From contig JARFJB010002472.1 of assembly GCA_036346205.1 (NCBI GenBank), positions 5,914,001-5,978,000 of the forward strand: DNA of 64,000 nt. Direction: 5' to 3'. How positions within the stretch are numbered: position 1 is the first letter of the stretch; every line of letters begins with the position of its first letter. The position numbers were made by a program, and so were the translations under genes. Of the stretch, positions 23,753-34,480 are shown piece by piece. This DNA is from Vesta saturnalis (taxonomy: Eukaryota > Arthropoda > Insecta > Coleoptera > Lampyridae). The notes beneath the pieces are model-generated. The model was given only the letters and a program-made list of their open reading frames with translations, was not told the DNA's origin and made no database searches.

Positions 23753-24949
23753 TACAACATGCATATCAACCTGCTGAACACTGTAATTGGATAGACAACA
23801 AACCCGTATGAAGCAACGTGTTTCCAATGATACGTTGAGATTACACACACAATCCAGTTGTACTACCACTCAAATTAACGTAATTGTTATTTATTTGTTT
23901 GTTTGTCTCCAACAGGTTTGCACCCAATTGCAAGAAACGAAGAAACAAGAATATATGATGTACACATGCTGCATGCTATTCTGTATAGATACTTACAAGC
24001 TAAACTAAGGATTTACAAGAATATAATAATAAACCTAACTAATACAATTAATACATCTGTACAAAAGTCCGTTTTACATATTATAGTTATGAACGTGTGG
24101 AGCTATTGTCGGGTTTTGCATACAGTGATAAAAATACGTTTTCAGATAAATTAGTTAAAATGTTTGTATAATAACAAATATACCCAAACTTGAATAAAAT
24201 GTTCATCATCTTCATCGTTACAGAACCATAATAATACTTACATAGCACTGTAGACATACGGATTAAGGTATTGCAAGTGTATGTTGATCGCGTGAGTTGG
24301 TGGTGGAGAAGAATCATAACATACAAAATTTTTTCAAGTAATTAAATAAAGTACGGGTTAAAATCAAAACGATCACTTACCAGTGTTGTTGTTCATAATC
24401 GTATTGAAAGAACTCCTTGAGAGGTTGACACAGCTGGCTTCTGTTGCTTACAGTCATGGCACATTCACTTTCTGCGTTTTGTTTATAAATGAATAATATA
24501 AAGTACTTAATGATTTCCAACAATCATTAGTATAACGTAATTATTTTCAGGGTTTCACAGTTATGTAACGACAACAACCTTTCACTATTAAAATGCCTGT
24601 AGGGAATTTTTGGGAAAATTAGCGTACGTGTGGTGTGCGTGTTTGCGTGCGAAAATGTGAAAACATATTTTTTAAAGGTAATTTAATTCTATGCAACGCT
24701 TCTTTATGAAGTATCTTAATACGAAGCTAAATTTTTGCCATATATGAATAATCCATTTTATAGGAAAATATGTAAACATTTTTGTTACAGATACTTTGAT
24801 GATACATAACTTTTCTTTACAGTTTCTTAATAGGAAGCCTAAATGATCCATTTTTTTATAGAAGCGGTGGCCTCTTTTTTTTAAATTAGGATCTATATGA
24901 TTGTTGACCTCTAACTGACATGTTATCTATATGCTTGATGACCTCTAAC
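23753..24949. other. No gene recognised; short direct duplications
   Basis: AT-rich. Two short duplications are visible: an ~110-bp one around 24705-24860 (cttaatacgaagctaaat / cttaataggaagcctaaat), and a 34-bp one at about 24906-24967 (gacctctaactgacatgtta twice) that includes the start of the neighbouring LTR. Confidence 0.4.
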
Positions 24950-24967
24950 TGACATGTTATCTATAAC

Positions 24968-26100
24968 CAGAGACAACACAGAGACGTGTAACTCCATAGA
25001 TAATTTTGTTCGCTTTTAGTTGTATTGTGTGTCCTTGTTAAACTACAAGAAAAATCTATAAGTGTATCTTTGTTGTTCAATCGAGAAAGCATTAGTGATG
25101 TCGCCACTGTAAAATGAATTGTCAATATGTCATTTGTGTTTCGTACATTGAACTTTTTCGTATTGTAGGTTATTTTGTGTACATTATGTTATTAATCTTA
25201 TTAATACGTTACTATTTCCTATTTAGTGTTTATTTTAAATATCTTGTGTGAACGTGCGTGTGTTAGTTAGTTAGATTTAAACTAAAATTTAAAAAATAGA
25301 AGTGTAAGCTTATTATAATTGGTACTAGGACCACATTAGATTATATTTAGTGGTATTTCCTTGATTGAAAATTTGTAAGTATGCAACCCCAATATTTCCT
25401 AACAACTGAAAACTGAATGTTTATTGTAGAGTCTATATTCGCTTCAAAATGCCCGAATCATTATGTTTAGTGTGTGGCGCGCACAAAGAAGAAGCCGAAA
25501 AAATGCATAATTTTCCAAGGAATCTTGAAAAGTAAGTTTGAACTTAATGTGAGCATACATAAATTCCGATTCTTATTTATTAGATCAAAAGTATGGCAAG
25601 AGAGCATTGGAATAAAATGTATGCCTGGTGTTACACTGCAAAATTATTTAATTTGTAGCAAGCATTTTGCAAATGAATGTGATTTAATAACGTTCGTATA
25701 TGGAAAGGTGTATCTGTACCTTTTTATAATCTAAGCAATTATACAACTAAAACGAACTTCTTGCAAGAGGTTTATCGATAAAATTACTTCAGTAAATTAT
25801 GTAAAAGCTTACAACAGATCAATTATTTTTCATTTGTGTGTAAAACTATGTAATGTATAAGTATGCACATATATGTATATTTTTTTAATAAATTACATAT
25901 TATACTTAATACTGTCTTTCAGTTTCTTTATTCAATGATGAAAGCAATAAAACATTAAAGGTAAATGAAAACATTTATATCTCCCGCTCATTTTTAAATC
26001 GACACGTCCGCCACCTACTTTCACTTTCCACTACAGTTGACCAATGCATTATTGCGGCCAAGAATTATACATTAAGTTACACGTCTCTGTGTCGTCTCTG
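24968..26100 (+). mobile_element. P-like non-autonomous element encoding a THAP domain
   Basis: 1,133 bp, bounded by the 7-bp direct repeat CTATAAC (24961-24967 and 26101-26107). The ends are inverted repeats of about 27 bp: CAGAGACAACACAGAGACGT on the left against the complement of ACGTCTCTGTGTCGTCTCTG on the right, extending to GTAACT. A 7-8-bp TSD, CA...TG ends and a THAP-domain gene together point to the P superfamily; the usual catalytic (GTP-binding/DDE) region is absent. hAT is the alternative from the CAG start and 7-8-bp TSD, but hAT elements do not carry THAP domains as far as I know. Confidence 0.75.
25449..25958 (+). CDS. Small THAP-domain protein, three putative exons
   Basis: Exon 1 is 25449-25531 from the ATG, exon 2 is 25584-25707, exon 3 is 25923-25958 (stop TAA). 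Splice sites are GTAAGT...TTATTAG, then GTGTAT...TTTCAG; the reading frame is kept across both. The product is about 80 residues: MPESLCLVCGAHKEEAEKMH, then NFPRNLEK, SKVWQESIGIKC, ICSKHF. This is the THAP zinc-finger pattern (C-x2-C near the start, the FP pair, the conserved Trp, and C-x2-H), a sequence-specific DNA-binding fold used by P-element transposase and its repressors. If intron 2 is not removed, the frame instead ends at 25734. No stop or frameshift inside the domain. A binding-only protein could bind the element ends without cutting; that role is inference. Confidence 0.65.
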
Positions 26101-26359
26101 CTATAACACAAACAGATCTTGCTTACAGATCTGGTACGTAGGAAAAAGAATAGAAAAAAACATCTGTCGGTTGTTTACATTTTCTGTAGAAAAATAATAA
26201 TTGGAGAATTGTGAGAATAAGAGTGCATTAAAATCCAGCTGTGTTTTCTTATATTTATGCAAGGACATAACAGTTTGGCGACGAGGTAGAAAGAATTCAC
26301 GTTGGTTACAGCCAATATTCTTTGACAGCATAATATATGCTGATTGAAATACAAGTATT

Positions 26360-26860
26360 ATGCCTGACGAAAGAAATCAAGAAGGTACGTCTTCAGTTAC
26401 TGAAACGGTGCAACATTATGTCCAAACAGTATTCTTAATAGAATCTTTCGATGTCACTAAGAAATTTGATAGATGGTTCATGAGGCTGGAAAGTGCTTTT
26501 AAGGTATTTGCTATACCACTAGATTAAAAAAAAGGCTTATTTATAACATTATATGGCGTCTACAGCATAGAGGCTAAGTCTTTTGAAGAATTGGTGGAGA
26601 CGATGAAAGGTCATTACAACCCCGAATCATTAGAAATTGCCGAAATATTTTATTTTTTACAAAGGAAATAGCACGAAGGTGAACGTTGTAAACAATATTT
26701 AACTGTTCTACAGAGTACGGGAACTACATGCCAGTTTGGCAACTATTTAAAGAAGGAATTAAGGAACCGATTTGTCTTTGGATTACAAAATGAAAATATT
26801 CAGAGTAGAATGCTGATTCTACTTTTACAGATACCAGAAATAAATCTAATAATGTGTTAA
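26360..26860 (+). pseudogene. gag-like gene of the short gypsy element
   Basis: Starts MPDERNQEGTSSVTETVQHY, then FDVTKKFDRWFMRLESAFKV, YGVYSIEAKSFEELVETMKG, HYNPESLEIAEIFYF, TTCQFGNYLKKELRNRFVFG and LQNENIQSRML. This is the retrotransposon gag layout (W-x-L...F...L-x-Y-x-P...R-F). In-frame stops at about 26524 and 26669 break it. No zinc knuckle was recognised before the protease region. Confidence 0.75.
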
Positions 26861-27059
26861 AACGTTTTAGATGCGCATCAGTGAATGTAAGCAGAAGGGT
26901 CACCTAGGTAAGATTTATATGCAGGGCAAAACTGTTGAAACAGTAGGTGAAATTGAGAAGGTCTAGGTAAATGAAATATTACCAGTAGAATGTGAACAGT
27001 TTAGAGATAAGTTTATAACATCGCTGCAGGTAAATCAGGTAAGTATACCTTTTGAGATT

Positions 27060-28293
27060 CATTCAGTTGCTGCTATGACTTTACTCAATGATACTGATTT
27101 TAAAAATTATCTCTCAAATCTTAAATTGAATAGTACAGATTTAAAACTTGCTACTTATGGTGGCCAACCATTAGGCATATTGCGATATGCACTAGTTGAC
27201 GTTAAGTACAAGAATACAGTTAGATTGCTTAATATTTATGTTGTCAATTCAAATAAACCAACTTTTGGGAAGAGAATGGATTAGTCAGTTAGGTATGGAT
27301 CTGAATAATGAAGTTGTACAAATAAATAATTTGCCACATTCAAAGTAAGATTTTCTTTTTCAAAAGTATAGCACGGTGTTCAAAAAAAATATTAGTCTCC
27401 AAGCTAGGTTAAAAGTTAAACCTCATGTGTCAAAATTCTTTATAAAAGCTGTGCGAGTACCTCATGCTTTACTGATGACGGAAGCAGTGTGCGCTTCCGA
27501 AACGTCGCGCTATAGAAGCAATAACTGTGGAAATATGCCGATCAACTCAACTAATATGAAACAACAGTTACAAAACACTTGTAATACAGAATGTCAAACC
27601 TCGTGGAGTGCTTTGCAGACCAAATAAAGAAATTTTTTTAAGGGTTTACAGTTACTTTAAAAATATTGTGCTAAAGTAAAGAAAAAATTGCATTTTCAGA
27701 AAAAGAGGGAGTTTTAGAAAGGGTAATGAGTTCAGAATTTGCAACGCCCATAGTTCCTGTTTTAAAGGCTAACGGTACGGTTAGAATTTGCAGTGATTTT
27801 AAAAGTACATTAAATCACTGTCTTGTAGTTGACGACTACCCTTTACCTACGACAGACCTTTTTTCTTCAATGGCAGGGGGTGATAAGTTCACTAAAATAG
27901 ATGTGAGATAAGCTTACATACAAATGGAAGTACATCCTGATGATCAAAAACTTTAAGTACACTTAAAGGACTATTTCAAAGTACTCAGTTAATGTATGGT
28001 TTAGCTAGTGCACCTGCTGTATGGCAGAGCGAAATTGGAAACTTACTAAAAGATATACAGGGGCTTGATATATATAAATTACAGCACTAAATGATGAAAT
28101 GCATTTCCAAAGATCAGAATCTGTTCTTGCTAGGTTACAGAATCATAATGTAAGAGTTAATTTTTGCAAAATATCAATTTCTAAATAATTCAACTGAATA
28201 TTGTGGTTACATAATTGATAAAACAGGTATGCATAAAATTGCGGCCAAAATGGAAGTTATACAGAAATCCAGAATACCTACAAACACAACTGA
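27060..28293 (+). pseudogene. Protease and RT portion of the short gypsy element
   Basis: The retropepsin end is visible as LKLATYGGQPLGILRYALVD, VKYKN and LLNIYVVNSNKPTFGK (27130-27280). RT fingers start at KVKPHVSKF (27400), are broken by the 204-bp repeat, and resume with SSEFATPIVPVLKANGTVRI, CSDFKSTLNHCLVVDDYPLP and KFTKIDVR. Past a stop come AYIQMEVHPDDQ, YGLASAPAVWQ near 28005, and CGYIIDKTGMHKIAAKMEVI near 28205-28260. The catalytic YxDD segment is not recognisable. It is cut off at about 28293, where the 3' LTR begins. Confidence 0.8.
27472..27675 (+). repeat. 204-bp repeat with hammerhead-like core, copy 1
   Basis: Starts exactly at CTGATGA, continues CGGAAGC...GCTTCCGAAACGTC, and ends at gtgctaaa. 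It is almost identical to 28572-28775. It interrupts the RT of the gypsy element, between the codons for VPHALL and those for KEGVLERV. It contains AATAAA near its end but no poly-A. Confidence 0.85.
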
Positions 28294-28426
28294 GGAAAAA
28301 GAATAGAAAAAAACAATCTGTCGGTTGTTTACATTTTCTGTAGAAAAATAATATTTGAAAAATTGTGAGAATAAAAGGTCATTAATATCCAGCTGTATTT
28401 TCTTATATTTATGCAAGGACATAACA
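28294..28426 (+). repeat. Partial 3' LTR of the short gypsy element
   Basis: Matches 26138-26272 of the 5' LTR and ends GGACATAACA, followed by the TSD TGACA. The first ~45 bp of the LTR are missing because of the deletion that joined it to RT. Confidence 0.85.
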
Positions 28427-28485
28427 TGACATGTCCATCTGACATTGATTCTTATTGCCCGTTGTTGACGATGTCATACCTTAGT

Positions 28486-28775
28486 TGAATTAATCGGCCT
28501 ATTTCCACAGTTTTTGCTTTTATAGCGCGACGTTGCAGAAGCGGACTCTGCCTTCGTCATCAGACTTATTCCTGATGACGGAAGCAGTGTGCGCTTTCGA
28601 AACGTCGCGCTATAGAAGCAATAACTGTGGAAATATGCCGATCAACTCAACTAATATGAAACAACAGTTACAAAACACTTGTAATACAGAATGTCAAACC
28701 TCGTGGAGTGCTTTGCAGACCAAATAAAGAAATTTTTTTAAGGGTTTACAGTTACTTTAAAAATATTGTGCTAAA
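28486..28775. repeat. 204-bp repeat copy 2 plus inverted partial copy (hairpin)
   Basis: 28572-28775 is copy 2 of the repeat. Directly before it, 28486-28565 is an inverted, diverged copy of its first ~80 bases (complement of gacgaaggcagag...gtcgcgctat), so the pair folds into a hairpin centred near 28568. Confidence 0.85.
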
Positions 28776-29574
28776 TGTATAATTTAAAGGAGGCCATGTG
28801 GAATGAATAAAATCCTGTTTTGAAACACTTTGGCGTGTTATATGGTAGGCTTATTATGTATGAATATCTCACTCCTATGAATGGTAATATTTTGAATTGT
28901 AAAGTAGGTACGATAAAAAAATTGTACAAAATATAGCAATTCAATTTAAGCATACAATTTCAGAAACATTTAGATCATAAAATAAGCGCAATAATACCTT
29001 TAAGGTACATCGAGAATGGACAATAAATACAAATTTAATTTAAAATCTTGGATAAGTCCAGAAAGAGAAATATCCCTAAAACAGCTAAATATTGCCTTTT
29101 GTCTTTTATGATTGTCTAGCCAATGTTTTAGTAGCTACAATAGAATTTTATGTAGTAGGATTTAACTTTATGGTCGAAATGTTGTAACTTACTAAACTAC
29201 TGCAAATCCGACTGTAACAGCTTGATATTAGTAGGTGACATGCTGAAAACAGTCCTATTAAAAGTTCCTGTAGCAAAAGTTTAATGATATTCTATATCTC
29301 GTTTAAAAAAGTTGTACTTGCATTTATACAAATAAATCATACCCACAAGTAATTTCTTTCTCAAGTTCACTCGACTACATTAAATTTAATATAACAGTAC
29401 GTTTGCTTTTCATCTTTATGCTTTTTGCAATTTATTTTATGCAGTCGTTTCATTTAATTTAAACCTTTATCATAATAGAAAAATAGGTTATATCACTATC
29501 ATAATGTAAAGCTTTTGGTAGAAAATGTCTGAAATTGCCGTCTTCTTTAAATACACATTTTTCCTATAAAATTG
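28776..29574. other. No gene recognised
   Basis: AT-rich, no motif or repeat assigned. The TA at 29575-29576 is the TSD of the next element. Confidence 0.45.
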
Positions 29575-30151
29575 TACCGGGTGGACTGATTTCGATGGGA
29601 TTGCAGGGTATCTCGGTAACTATTACTGTTAGAACAAAACTGTTCACGTAGCATTAGGCCAACTTTTTGAGACAAATTAAACAGCGAAAACAAAAATTTG
29701 CTATCTTTTTTCATTTTTGATGCAGGGGCCAAAATTGAATTTTTCCAAATTTCGATAGGGTTCCATATCTCATCTGTTGATAAAAATTCAAGAAAAATTG
29801 TAAAGACATTTCTTGTGCAGTTTTTAGCGTAGAATCAAACGGAGTAGTCAATTTTTAAATTTGGTCACCAATAGTCGAGATACCACATAAACTTAGTTTT
29901 TTTAAATGGAAACCATAGTTGGCTTTGACTTCATTAAAATCCTTATTTTATAAGCTTTTCAACAATATATAGTTTATAGAAGTTCTTTTAGAAAATTACG
30001 GAATTACAAGCGAATTTGTTAGTTTGCACTTTTGTATGTAGGCGATGCAATAATTTAAAACAATGAAACACAGCAAATATGTCAAAACAAAGTGAAAACT
30101 TCAGTTGTGCATTAAAACACAGATAACACAAGTTTATTGTTGATAATTAAA

Positions 30152-30590
30152 ATGAATCGTTATGAAAATTATGAAAAGTATGATATGCTGAAAATATTCA
30201 TTCAGTGTGGAGAAAATTCGGAAGAAGCGGAGCGTTTATACTTGGAGAGCTTCCCAGAAAGGCATCAGCCTAATAAAACGATATATAAGAGGTAAATAAA
30301 CGTTAAAGACTCTAAAGCCGGTTTTCTAACATGATTATTCTTGTTATTGCAGGCTACAAAGTAATTTAAATAATTTAGGATCATTTGCCCGACTACGTCC
30401 GAATCATTACGATATAGCAAATCGTGAACAAGATGCCTTAAATGTTTTAGCATGTGTTGAAGCCAACCCAAATACTTCTATTAGAGAAATTGAACAAGAT
30501 GTTGGTATTTCCAAAACAAAATCGCTAAAAATTTTGAAACTTTATAAAAAAACAATGAAACACAGCAAATATGTCAAACAAAAGGTATAA
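30152..30590 (+). CDS. Intact N-terminal-only DD41D transposase (two exons)
   Basis: Exon 1 is 30152-30291, a 61-bp intron GTAAAT...TTGCAG covers 30292-30352, and exon 2 is 30353-30590 (TAA). The joined frame is open for 125 residues: MNRYENYEKYDMLKIFIQCG, EEAERLYLESFPERHQP, then past the splice FARLRPNHYDIANREQD, NPNTSIREIEQDVGISKTKS, and a 12-residue tail after LYKK. This is the paired HTH DNA-binding half of the transposase, without D, D or D. The tail comes from reading into sequence that lies 3' of the minus-strand gene. The ATG is present here, while the partner arm has ATA. It may be expressed as a binding-only protein; that is inference. Confidence 0.7.
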
Positions 30591-30655
30591 TTATTTAATT
30601 CTAAGAACAACGTTACAAAAATAAACCAACTGTCAAACAAATGATAATATTACTT

Positions 30656-31765
30656 TTACATAAATTGTTCAAACTGGCTGCCATTTTGTCGAATGCATAA
30701 CTGACATCGTCGTTGTAATGATGAAATTGCAGCTGATATTTGCAGCGGCTTAATTTTTTGAAAAGCAGCATGTAAATTGTTTTGTAATTCTGCCATAGTA
30801 TTGTTTGTTTTTTTGTAAATTTCATTTTTTATGAAACCCCATAGAAAATAGTCCAAAGCTGTTAGATCAGGCGACCTTGGTGGCCATGGAATTGATCCAA
30901 AGGTACCTAACCAACAATTTGGAAATTTATCATTTAAATAATTTCTCACTACCATAGCATTGTGTGCCGGAGCACCATCTTGCTGGAAAAAAAGACCGAC
31001 TCGTTCTGATAGAGGCAAATCATCCAAGAATTCGTCAAGCTCAATACGTAATAGTTCAAAATATCGATATGCGGTAAAATTTCCTTCAAAAATGCAATAG
31101 TGTAATTTATTCCCTTTTAAGCAACACCAAAGATTAAATCCAAACCTGTCTTGATTACGCCTAGGTACCGCTACATGTAAATTTTCATTTGCCCAGTGAT
31201 GATGATTGTGACGATTGAAAATACCAGCACTACTTATATGAGCTTCATCGGTCCAAATTATATTTTGATGAAAATTAGGCATTGCAGCACATCTATCAAT
31301 ATACCATTGGCAAAATAGTAATCGTTTGGATAAAGGTATTGGTTTATATGAATCTTCTAAGGTTTATATTTATAAAGTTTCAAAATTTTTAGCGATTTTG
31401 TTTTGGAAATACCAACATCTTGTTCAATTTCTCTACTAAAAGTATTTGGGTTGGCTTCAACACATGCTAAAACATTTAAGGCATCTTGTTCACGATTTGC
31501 TATATCGTAATGATTCGGACGTGGTCGGGCAAATGATCCTAAATTATTTAAATTACTTTGTAGTCTGCCGTGACAAGAATAATCATGTTAGAAAAGCGGC
31601 TTTAGAGTCTTTAACGTTTATTTACCTCATATATATCTTTTTATTAGGCTGATGCCTTTCTAGGAAACTCTCCAAGTATAAACGTTCCGCTTCTTCCGAA
31701 TTTTCTCCACACTGAATGAATATTTTCAGCATATCATACTTTTCATAATTTTCATAACGATTTAT
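30656..31765 (-). pseudogene. DD41D transposase, start codon lost
   Basis: Minus-strand transposase with the catalytic half intact for 208 codons. Motifs: NIIWTDEAHISSAG (first Asp), RFGFNLWCCLKG, GLFFQQDGAPAHNAMVVRNY (second Asp), PWPPRSPDLTALDYFLWGFI (third Asp). I count 41 residues between the second and third Asp. The C-terminus is CIRQNGSQFEQFM. The N-terminal half on this strand repeats the left-arm gene but begins ATA (31763-31765) instead of ATG, keeps a splice donor and a CAG acceptor around its intron (near 31570-31630), and has a frameshift near 31350. Cannot encode a full enzyme as it stands. Confidence 0.88.
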
Positions 31766-31889
31766 TTTAACTATCAACAATAAACTTGTGTTATCTGTGT
31801 TTTAATGCACAACTGAAGTTTTCACTTTGTTTTGACATATTTGCTGTGTTTCATTGTTTTAAATTATTGCATCGCCTCTTACAAAAGTG

Positions 31890-32817
31890 TGTAACAACCT
31901 TTTTTTTGTGGTTGTATTAAAAAGTACATTAATTTAAGAATCGTTCATTTATTTGGCGTATTATTAGAAAAGTTTTTAATTATTAATATGTAGAATTGAC
32001 AATGGCAATTTAATTAGCATTTCCTAGAACATATCTTTTGGGTGTAATATTACATAAATAGTTTTAGTTCCCTTTCTTAAAAAATTGGATTTATATTTTT
32101 GTATTCGCGCAAGCGTGAGGATTTTTAGAGGGGAATACACTTGAGTTATTCTGAAAGCTTTTTTCTAATTCACTTAATGCTGAATGTTAACAGCAATAAG
32201 CATGATTTTTATTTAATTTTTTATATTTTGGTGCCATCAGAATTTTGGTGGTAAGTTATTTTTTTCTCATTATATTTAAAGCTAAAGCCTTTGCTTTTTT
32301 TTAGGCACATTTATTTCACTTTTTACTTTTTAAGTACTTACTTTTTAAGTACTTTTATTTTTTTATTAAGTACTTTTTTTACGTACTTATTTTTTTAAGT
32401 ACGCACCTTTTTAATCACTTAATTTGTATACTTAATAATCTTTAATGGCACGTATAAGTCAATATTTAATATACTATTGTTTTAAATGGCAAGTTTTACT
32501 TGAGTTACCTTTACAACGCAAGTTCTACATACTTTTACAAATAAATTTGGCGAATTAAACTTCAAAGAAATTCCATATTTTAAGGATAACTAAGCAAGAC
32601 ATTGACCTCACCATATGAACCATTCTGCTTCATAGTATCTGTCACAGTGTATGTACAGAACCGTTAAAAGGTAAAGTTTTTTATATAATTTAGTTTATGA
32701 CTTCTGAATTTTTTTCGTTTTCAAACATATATTAAATAAACTTATGTATAACTTGTTATTTTATTTTCATTTGTGTTAATTGTTTGTAATATTCAATAAC
32801 TAGGTTTTGTTGTTCCT

Positions 32818-32885
<68 letters not shown>

Positions 32886-33322
32886 AAGACAACATGGCGC
32901 TCGAGAATTTATTATTTTTCATAATTTTTTGATAACATTTTTGGAATTAAGTGAAAATAATCAAGCAGAAAAGAAGCAACTAGCATTTCAGGTAGGTTAA
33001 TTAAACTATTTATTAGAATTCTCCCTTATTTTAATCTTCCGTTTGAAGCTATTTAATAATATACTTTGGCGCGGTAAACTCTAAATTAGAACCCACCCTT
33101 ATTCATCTACCGATGAGCCGACGGCAGTAGCGATTATTAAAAGGTAATTTTTTATATTAAATTATTTGGTCAATTACGAATGGTATATTACATCATCGCT
33201 TTTTTATTTAATGTTATAAGTTGGCCCAGTTTTAGTGTTTATACACTTAGCAGCCGCTTATAAGGTTACTATTTGACGCCTTTTAATAATTGTTTATATA
33301 CTTTGGCTTAAGTTACGGTTAT
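31890..33322 (+). repeat. Solo LTR (1.43 kb) of a gypsy element, 5-bp TSD
   Basis: Inserted in the right arm of the DD41D element: AAGTG at 31885-31889 and 33323-33327. The empty site can be read from the left arm (complement of gtttgcacttttgtatg near 30030). It starts TGTAACAACC and ends GGTTATA, one base from the expected TTACA end. It is homologous to the 12.8-kb LTR. It contains an intron-like segment GTAAG at 32251 to TTAG at 32304 at the same place as in the other LTR, AAGTACTT-rich repeats at 32330-32405, and a (TA)n run at 32820-32881. Confidence 0.85.
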
Positions 33323-33709
33323 AAGTGCAAACTAACAAATTCGCTTGTAATTCCGTCAAAGCCAACTATGGTTTCCATTAAAAAAAACTAAGTTTATGTG
33401 GCATCTCGACTATTGGTGACCAAATTTAAAAATTGACTACTCCGTTTGATTCTACGCTAAAAACTGCACAAGAAATGTCTTTACACTTTTTCCTGAATTT
33501 TTATCAACAGATGAGATATGGAACCCTATCGAAATTTGGAAAAATTCAATTTTGGTCCCTGCATCAAAAATGAAAAAAGATAGCAAATTTTTGTTTTCGC
33601 TGTTTAACTTGTCTCAAACGGTTGGCCTAATGCTACGTGAACAATTTTGCTCTAACAGTAATAGTTACCGAGATACCCTGTAATCCCATCGAAATCGGTC
33701 TACCCTGTA

Positions 33710-33985
33710 CATCCCCTCCTATATTTACTTGTGATGCTGTACTGATTTTCGTCGTCTACTAGCATTAGTATGCTTTGGTTATTAATGTCAAAATGGTTAA
33801 TAATTTGTCACTTTATGGCATGCGTGCTGTAATCTTGTGCCATACAGTCGTCTTGACGACGAAATACAAACAAAGAACTTGAACAAATTATTTATGTACA
33901 TTAATAACTACAGTTAGAATTTTATCTGTAATTAATGTAACATTAAAGAAATTATTGTTTACTGACATTAATATTAATGGTGCAA
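33710..33985. other. No gene recognised
   Basis: Short AT-rich spacer between the DD41D element and the recombinase relic. No motif seen. Confidence 0.4.
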
Positions 33986-34480
33986 TTGGAATTTTCGGTA
34001 ATTGAAATTCCCCCAGATGTTTGAAGATGTTGGTATAGATATTTCTCGGTTACTCATTTGTTGTACCTCCTTAGGTTTTGGCAACTTTCTTCTTGTTTTC
34101 GATGGAGTCTGCCACGTACCCTTCAGCGTTTTTCCAATCCCCATTCCGCTTTAAAGTTCTAATGTCAGCTCCACTGTCTGCCAAGATTGTGGCAGAAGTT
34201 TTACGAAATGAATGTCCTGTGTATTGATCGGCATTGAGAATATTAAATACTTGGCAATCTATCGAGGAATGTGACCAAATGCGTCAATGGCAATAGGATT
34301 ACAGGTATATTTATACCCATTTTCCAATCTTCTCGTGCTTCTGTCTTAAACTCACGTACTTCTTAATGAGGTCAATATAATTTACTCTATTGTCATAGTT
34401 TAATATGGTAAAAACCTTAGGTCTGTGTTTTGGTATCTCTAACATAAAACACAAAGACACAGCCTTCTTCTTTAATATAC
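33986..34480 (-). pseudogene. Crypton-type tyrosine recombinase relic
   Basis: Minus-strand C-terminal half of a tyrosine recombinase: YTGHSFRKTSATILADSG then ADIRTLKRNGDWKNAEGYVA and DSIENKKKVAKT (34080-34230). These carry the H-x-x-R box and the catalytic Tyr (in EGYVADS). Upstream, decayed sequence to 34480 includes a RDTKT-like stretch. It matches the Crypton at 54-55 kb (GHCLRR, EGYIEDSLATKK). Stops before and after; the N-terminal half is not recognisable. Confidence 0.78.

Larger units (their letters stand above)
24955..26272 (+). repeat. 5' LTR of the short gypsy element, split by a P-like transposon
   Basis: LTR sequence is 24955-24967 plus 26108-26272. The second part (ggaaaaagaatagaaaaaaa through tgcaaggacataaca) is matched by the 3' LTR fragment at 28294-28426 with small differences. 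The interruption is exactly the P-like element plus one copy of its 7-bp TSD. Confidence 0.85.
24955..28426 (+). mobile_element. Short-LTR Ty3/gypsy element with nested insertions
   Basis: Bounded by a 5-bp TSD TGACA (24950-24954 and 28427-28431). The 5' LTR starts TGTTATCTATAAC, is interrupted by the P-like element, and resumes at 26108, ending GGACATAACA at 26272. Uninterrupted it would be about 178 bp, with TGTTAT/ATAACA inverted ends. A primer-binding site TGGCGACGAGG follows at 26276. gag starts at 26360, protease at about 27060, RT at about 27690-28290. The RT runs directly into a partial 3' LTR (28294-28426), so RNase H, integrase, the polypurine tract and the start of the 3' LTR are deleted. 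A 204-bp repeat interrupts pol at 27472. Confidence 0.88.
29577..33707 (-). mobile_element. DD41D Tc1/mariner-type element with ~1-kb inverted arms
   Basis: Bounded by TA (29575-29576, 33708-33709). Outer ends are CCGGGTGGACTGATTTCGAT on the left and the complement of CAGGGTAGACCGATTTCG on the right. The left arm (29577 to about 30549) pairs with the right arm (about 31365-33707, less the solo LTR). The arms include not only non-coding ends but the start, first intron and first ~120 codons of the transposase, so the N-terminal domain exists twice in opposite directions. The catalytic part exists only on the minus strand. Confidence 0.88.

Noticed and set aside
23359..23869. Long open frames of His/Thr or Cys/Val repeats on both strands
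   Set aside because: They are translations of the CA-rich microsatellite in every frame; no start context, domain or splice structure supports a gene. The same applies at 46364-46750 and 50316-50769.
27376..28727. Frames containing ETSRYRSNNCGNMPINSTN, repeated at two places
   Set aside because: They translate the two copies of the 204-bp non-coding repeat; not evidence for a protein family.
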